Assembly (NCBI GenBank): GCA_011525805.1
Contig: WYBR01000028.1
Coordinates: 62,001 to 126,000 of the forward strand
Length of the DNA stretch: 64,000 nt
Reading direction: 5' to 3'
Origin: Vicinamibacteraceae bacterium
GTDB lineage: Bacteria > Planctomycetota > Phycisphaerae > Phycisphaerales > UBA5793
The position numbers were made by a program, and so were the translations under genes. How positions within the stretch are numbered: the first letter of the stretch is position 1; every line of letters starts with the position of its first letter. This document shows, in pieces, positions 60,259 through 64,000 of this stretch. The notes beneath the pieces are model-generated. The model did no database searches, was not told where the DNA came from, and saw only the letters and a list, made by a program, of their open reading frames with translations.

Positions 60259-61457
60259 CCACTGCGACCGCTCATGCTGCCCATCCGACGCGCAGCATCT
60301 CCCCCAATGGCTGGGCCCAGGTGTCGTTGGGCGACATCGTCATCAAATCGGATGCGCGCGTTCCTGTTGTGCCCGATCAGGACTACCCCAATTTCGGGTT
60401 GTTGAGTTTCGGTCGTGGCCTGTTCACCAAGCAACCAATACACGGTGCGAGTTCAAGTGCAACCTCGCTGTACCGGGCAAGTGCAGGTCAATTTGTCTAC
60501 AGCCGACTGTTCGCTTTCGAAGGAGCATATGGCGTTGTGCCGCCCGAGTTTGACGGATGGTTCGTCTCCAATGAATTCCCGCTGTTTGACTGCGACTCAG
60601 ATCGCGTTTTGGCTGGATTCATCGGCTGGTACTTCCGGAATCCGCTGGTGTGGCCAGAAGTGGCGCGACTGACGACTGGAATGGGCAATCGTCGGCAGCG
60701 AATCAAACCTGAGGCCCTATTGACATACCGGCTGCCCTTGCCACCGCTGGAGGAACAGCGTGGCATCGTGGCCCGCATCGACCGCCTCGCCACCAAAATC
60801 GACGATGCCCGACAAATGAAGCAAATGATCGAGGATGAAGCGAACGCGTTGCTTCGTAGTCAGTTTTCGCGGATCGCTGACGATGCGCCTCGGCGCAAGA
60901 TGGCGGATGTAGCACCGTTGGTGCGCCGCAAAGTCGAGGTGCGTTCGGACACGGAGTACGCGGAACTCGGCATTCGATCGTTCGGCAGGGGGACATTTCA
61001 CAAGCCATCGCTCGACTACCTCGCCGTTGGATCGAAGAAGCTCTATCGCATCGCGCCAGGTGACCTCCTCTTCAACAACGTATTCGCATGGGAGGGAGCG
61101 ATTGCCGTCGCTCAACCGGAGGATACCGGGCGCGTCGGATCGCATCGCTTCATCACATGCGTTCCCGAAGAGGGTGTGTCGACGGCGGATTTCCTCTGCT
61201 TCTATTTCATCACCGCTGAGGGTCTGGAGCGGATCGGCGAGGCATCACCAGGTGGCGCCGGTCGCAACCGGACCCTCGGGCTCGAGAAGCTGGCCGAAAT
61301 TGAAGTTCCCGTTCCGCCGATCGGAGAGCAGATCAAGTTCGGCCAATTGATGCGCCGAGTGAAAGCCATGCGGGCGGCGCAGGATGACGCAGAGCGCGAG
61401 CTTGACGCCCTGCTTCCTTCAATCCTCGATCGCGCATTCAAAGGGGGGCTGTCGTGA
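60255..61457 (+). CDS. hsdS: Type I restriction-modification, specificity subunit S
   Basis: 400 aa. Two target-recognition domains (about residues 15-160 and 215-365), each followed by a conserved helical spacer (PPLEEQRGIVARIDRL and PPIGEQIKFGQLMRRV). Both TRDs carry a similar core (YPNFGLLSFGRGLFTKQPI and YAELGIRSFGRGTFHKPSL), so the two half-sites may be related in sequence. Overlaps hsdM by ATGA and the XRE gene by GTGA. Full length for the family. Confidence 0.94.
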   Translation: MTTATAHAAHPTRSISPNGWAQVSLGDIVIKSDARVPVVPDQDYPNFGLLSFGRGLFTKQPIHGASSSATSLYRASAGQFVYSRLFAFEGAYGVVPPEFDGWFVSNEFPLFDCDSDRVLAGFIGWYFRNPLVWPEVARLTTGMGNRRQRIKPEALLTYRLPLPPLEEQRGIVARIDRLATKIDDARQMKQMIEDEANALLRSQFSRIADDAPRRKMADVAPLVRRKVEVRSDTEYAELGIRSFGRGTFHKPSLDYLAVGSKKLYRIAPGDLLFNNVFAWEGAIAVAQPEDTGRVGSHRFITCVPEEGVSTADFLCFYFITAEGLERIGEASPGGAGRNRTLGLEKLAEIEVPVPPIGEQIKFGQLMRRVKAMRAAQDDAERELDALLPSILDRAFKGGLS

Positions 61458-61819
61458 GCAAGAAGCCCTCCCGCAGGCCATTTGGCGTCGTTCTCCGTGA
61501 GAAGCGCATGGAGAAGGGAATCAGTCTGCGGAAATTCGCCAAACTGGTCGGTGTCAGCCCGACGTACCTGTCGCAGGTTGAACAGTTGAAAGTAGACCCG
61601 CCAACGGCGGATCGTGCGAAACGCATGGCGGAGATTCTCGGCGAGAGCGTGGACGAGTGGACCGCGCTGGCCGGGCGTTTGACCGAGGATCTGCCGGACA
61701 TCATTCACGAGCAGCCCACGGATGTGCCTGACCTGCTGCGCGCCGTCCGGGGTTTGACTGGTGAACAACTACGCAGACTGCGCGCCGACGCTGAGCGCAT
61801 GAGGCAGGAGGGCCAGTGA
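61454..61819 (+). CDS. XRE-family helix-turn-helix regulator
   Basis: 121 aa from a GTG overlapping the hsdS stop. XRE HTH at about residues 10-67 (FGVVLREKRMEKGISLRKFA followed by KLVGVSPTYLSQVEQ). The remainder is short and hydrophilic. Paired with the ImmA/IrrE peptidase gene 4 bp downstream, the usual repressor plus antirepressor-protease arrangement, where the peptidase cleaves the repressor on a signal. Confidence 0.92.
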   Translation: MSKKPSRRPFGVVLREKRMEKGISLRKFAKLVGVSPTYLSQVEQLKVDPPTADRAKRMAEILGESVDEWTALAGRLTEDLPDIIHEQPTDVPDLLRAVRGLTGEQLRRLRADAERMRQEGQ

Positions 61820-61823
61820 CAAC

Positions 61824-62582
61824 ATGGCGAAGCGATTCTCCCAACCCAGATCGGAGCTGCCGTTCCTCACTGAGCAAGCGTTCGAAGATGAGGCGGGTCT
61901 CCTGCTCGCCGAGTACGCCAACCAGCATGGTCAAGTCACCGATCCGCCGATCCCGATCGAAGACATCGTCGAGGAGCATTTCAAGATCGTCATTGAGTAT
62001 CCAGATTTGAAGGCCCAGTTTCCCGAGGGCGATGTGTTGGGGGCAATGTATTTCAACAAGAAGAAGATGGTGATCGACCAGAGTCTCGTGCCGGACGACA
62101 ATCCATCGGCGCGCGGCCGGTATCGGTTCACCGTCGCACACGAATTGGCCCACTGGCGCTTGCATCGACACCTCTATCTCCACCGTGCCCATGAGCCTGC
62201 GCTGCTGCAAGGCGCTGATGAACGTCCAGACCACCTGCAGCGTGCACATTCGAGCGATCCCAAGGAAGTTCAAGCCAATCGGCTCGCGGCGTGCATCCTG
62301 ATGCCGCGTGAGATGGTCAAGCGCGCCTGGCACGAGATGCGCGGTGGCATCGAGCCCGTGTATTTGCCCGACCTCCAAAAGATATGGGAACAAATCCTGA
62401 CAGCCGAGGTGGCGCGCCGCGGGGGCTGCAAACCTGAGAACCATGCCCTCGACAACATGCTGCTCGAGCATGTCGCGCGCCCTCTGGCCGCGAAGTTCGA
62501 GGTGTCTCCGGAAGCGATGCGGATCCGGCTCGAGGGCATGTCGCTGCTTATTCGCAAGAAGGAACCATTGCTGTTCACGTGA
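61824..62582 (+). CDS. ImmA/IrrE-family metallopeptidase
   Basis: 252 aa. Zinc peptidase domain with RFTVAHELAHWRLHRHL (HExxH, His/Glu/His) and a second-shell Glu in DPKEVQANRLAACILMPREM, as in ImmA/IrrE proteins. The N-terminal part precedes it; the C-terminal 70 residues include a helical end (EGMSLLIRKKEPLLF). Likely cleaves the XRE regulator encoded just before it and so derepresses or tunes the operon (family knowledge plus context). Confidence 0.92.
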   Translation: MAKRFSQPRSELPFLTEQAFEDEAGLLLAEYANQHGQVTDPPIPIEDIVEEHFKIVIEYPDLKAQFPEGDVLGAMYFNKKKMVIDQSLVPDDNPSARGRYRFTVAHELAHWRLHRHLYLHRAHEPALLQGADERPDHLQRAHSSDPKEVQANRLAACILMPREMVKRAWHEMRGGIEPVYLPDLQKIWEQILTAEVARRGGCKPENHALDNMLLEHVARPLAAKFEVSPEAMRIRLEGMSLLIRKKEPLLFT

Positions 62583-62656
62583 ACCGCATGTTTTTTTTTG
62601 ACTCGGTGTTTACCGTTTATCGTACGGAGACGCCACTTCACTATAAGGAGGCCGCC
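62583..62656. other. Short gap with possible promoter before the gene at 62657
   Basis: Contains a T-run then TTGACT (62596-62603 area), inverted repeat CGGT-GTTT-ACCG and 'cactataagg' just before the SD. A promoter for the next gene is likely but the -10 is not clear; CGGTGTTTACCG could be an operator. Confidence 0.35.
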
Positions 62657-63835
62657 ATGGCCAAGATGTTTGAACCCCGGAAAGTGCTCAAGCACATCGC
62701 CAACCCCCTGCTCCGCGAGTTCTTCACCAGACGCGGTGAACTCCTGGACGTGCCGTGGGATGAAATGACGGAACACAAGATCGAGCCGGTGTTCCAGGCG
62801 TGGCTCGCGCTGCCGCACGCCAACCAGCAGGAGATCAAACTCATCATGCGCGACATCAATGAACTCGCCGACCACCGCGGCCTGGCGGTTCTCGCCGAGG
62901 AGATTCTCTGGCGGCCCGAGCGCGTCGAGGAGTACCGCGCGCAAGTGAGCCGGCACGACAAGGCCATGTGGGTCTACCTCAACATGCCCGAGGCGTTCGA
63001 GCGGGCGGCGGTCTTCGCCCGGGCCGATGCTCTCTCCACCGGCCGGTACTGGATCAAGCGCAACGGGCTTCCGCAGATCGAACTCAAGGTTGACGACGCG
63101 GTGCGAGAGGCGCTGGCCGCGGCGCTCACCGCATTCTACGGTCCGCTCCAACTTCGCGGCCGACAGTGCAAAGTCGAGCACTACGTGCGGGCAGGCAACG
63201 CCGACTACTTCTTCGCGTACCTCGACGACTACCCCGACCGGCACCTGGTGTTCGACGAAGACAGTGACGAGCCCAGGGTCCGGTCCGACCGGTTCGCGTT
63301 CGAGGTCGTCATCGTCTACAACCGCGATGAAGGATCGATGGAACTGTTTGCGCAGGGCGGCCAGCGCGTGTGGGGACCGCTCCAGGTCGCGTTCTGCCGC
63401 GCCGTTCTCAATGAGGACGTCGATCCGGCCGAACCCATCCGCCCGACGTACCACCTCGATCACCTGCTCAATCCGAACTTCGCGCTTCCGACGGACCCCG
63501 CTGATCTCGTCGAAGAGGCTCGGATCACTCGACTGCGCTTCTCGCCTCGCGGCAGCGGCGGCTGGATCGAAGTCAAGGCGGACGCCAAGGCGGCGCCGAA
63601 CGACATCTACCGGAAGCTGGAACGCCACATCAGGAACATCCCCGCCGAAGGGACGCGGGTGACGCAGGCGACGTTTTCGCTCAAGTTCCTTCATGACGGT
63701 AAGGGACGGCAGAAGACGATGACCTTCAACGTCACCGCCCCCAACTCGTCTGATGTCACGCAAAAGCCGGAAGAGCAGCGCGTCGTCGGCGTGCGCTGCC
63801 TGCGACTGTGGGAGGTGTCCCGTGACGCTCAATGA
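62657..63835 (+). CDS. Unknown protein, possibly part of a second mobile or accessory module
   Basis: 392 aa, ATG 62657 with GGAGG 8 nt upstream. Not recognised. Opens with MAKMFEPRKVLKHIANPLLREFF, a helical start with a basic face; the middle has YVRAGNADYFFAYLDDYPDR, HLVFDEDSDEPRVRSDRFAF; a long C-terminal beta part ends with KTMTFNVTAPNSSDVTQKPE. No catalytic motif is evident. The next gene starts inside its end (14-bp overlap), so they are a unit. High GC and few AGCT sites suggest it is older or resident compared with the R-M operon. Confidence 0.7.
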   Translation: MAKMFEPRKVLKHIANPLLREFFTRRGELLDVPWDEMTEHKIEPVFQAWLALPHANQQEIKLIMRDINELADHRGLAVLAEEILWRPERVEEYRAQVSRHDKAMWVYLNMPEAFERAAVFARADALSTGRYWIKRNGLPQIELKVDDAVREALAAALTAFYGPLQLRGRQCKVEHYVRAGNADYFFAYLDDYPDRHLVFDEDSDEPRVRSDRFAFEVVIVYNRDEGSMELFAQGGQRVWGPLQVAFCRAVLNEDVDPAEPIRPTYHLDHLLNPNFALPTDPADLVEEARITRLRFSPRGSGGWIEVKADAKAAPNDIYRKLERHIRNIPAEGTRVTQATFSLKFLHDGKGRQKTMTFNVTAPNSSDVTQKPEEQRVVGVRCLRLWEVSRDAQ

Positions 63836-64000
63836 ACTTCTCCAACTCCTGATCGTCGCGGCTGACGATGTTGGCCGCGTGTTCGATTATGCCGAAATCC
63901 GCACCTGGCCTCCGGGTGCTCTGGATCAGTTCCGGCGGCTCCGACTGCTCCGGGCGTCCTCCGCCGGGCTCATGGCGCCGTGTCCGAACTGCCTCGATGC
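63822..64000 (+). CDS. Unknown protein, N-terminal part (cut by window end)
   Basis: From GTG 63822 (GGAGG 7 nt upstream), overlapping the previous stop, at least 59 residues: VTLNELLQLLIVAADDVGRV... ending MAPCPNCLD, where CPNC may be half of a zinc knuckle. A helical start, basic RRLRLLRASS. No family can be given from the fragment. Confidence 0.6.
   Translation, partial: MTLNELLQLLIVAADDVGRVFDYAEIRTWPPGALDQFRRLRLLRASSAGLMAPCPNCLD

Overview
The window looks like chromosomal DNA of a GC-rich, Gram-negative-type bacterium, most likely a planctomycete of the Phycisphaerae/Phycisphaerales kind. The support is indirect: KdsA (Kdo-8-P synthase) implies lipopolysaccharide and an outer membrane; there are a lipoprotein with a lipobox and secreted SBBP/HAF-type proteins; Rho has a long basic Gly-rich N-terminal part; and intergenic DNA is full of dispersed palindromic or tandem repeat families of the kind seen in planctomycete genomes. 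No 16S gene is present, so the assignment is an inference.

Layout. 1-1.1 kb: start of a heavy-metal P-type ATPase gene (cut by the window edge) and a 9-copy tandem array. 1.2-6.4 kb: a minus-strand accessory operon with a type IIG restriction-modification enzyme, an HNH nuclease, an orphan copy of a IIG C-terminal tail, a PD-(D/E)XK-like protein and a DUF2726 protein. 7-44 kb: resident housekeeping DNA with pfk, a TPR lipoprotein, an Rrf2 regulator, serC-serA-DUF1015, a large secreted SBBP protein, an acyl-CoA ligase, recA, mutS, pabA/trpG, DUF1444, kdsA, an alpha/beta hydrolase, hflX, bioD, nnrD, a transglutaminase, a HAF-type secreted protein, coaE, rho, an RMD1/DUF155 membrane protein, and a tight four-gene operon (C39-like peptidase, RLAN/RimK ATP-grasp ligase, GCS2 ligase, N-formylglutamate amidohydrolase) converging on a class II glutamine amidotransferase. 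44.27 kb: initiator tRNA-Met. 44.4-62.6 kb: an accessory island with a possible new R-M cassette (ribbon-helix-helix/GIY-YIG fusion plus D12-class adenine methylase) flanked by hairpin-bearing direct repeats, a minus-strand pair that includes a PD-(D/E)XK-like protein, a DUF2924/large serine recombinase/HTH module, and an operon of RecD-like helicase-nuclease, HsdR, HsdM, HsdS, XRE regulator and ImmA/IrrE peptidase. 62.65-64 kb: two linked genes of unknown function, the second cut by the window end.

Most notable: (i) the RHH-GIY-YIG/methylase cassette with an 18-bp perfect palindrome inside its promoter and about 54-bp direct repeats at its ends; (ii) the peptide-ligase operon at 38.9-43.9 kb; (iii) the type I R-M operon extended by a helicase-nuclease and an XRE/ImmA pair; (iv) repeat elements that have entered coding DNA in frame, in mutS and in the SBBP gene; (v) strong by-eye depletion of the tetranucleotide AGCT in resident genes but not in the islands; (vi) a perfect inverted repeat overlapping the recA promoter.

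Limits: all calls are by reading alone. Family names come from recognised motifs, no alignment was run, and counts given as 'by eye' may miss occurrences.
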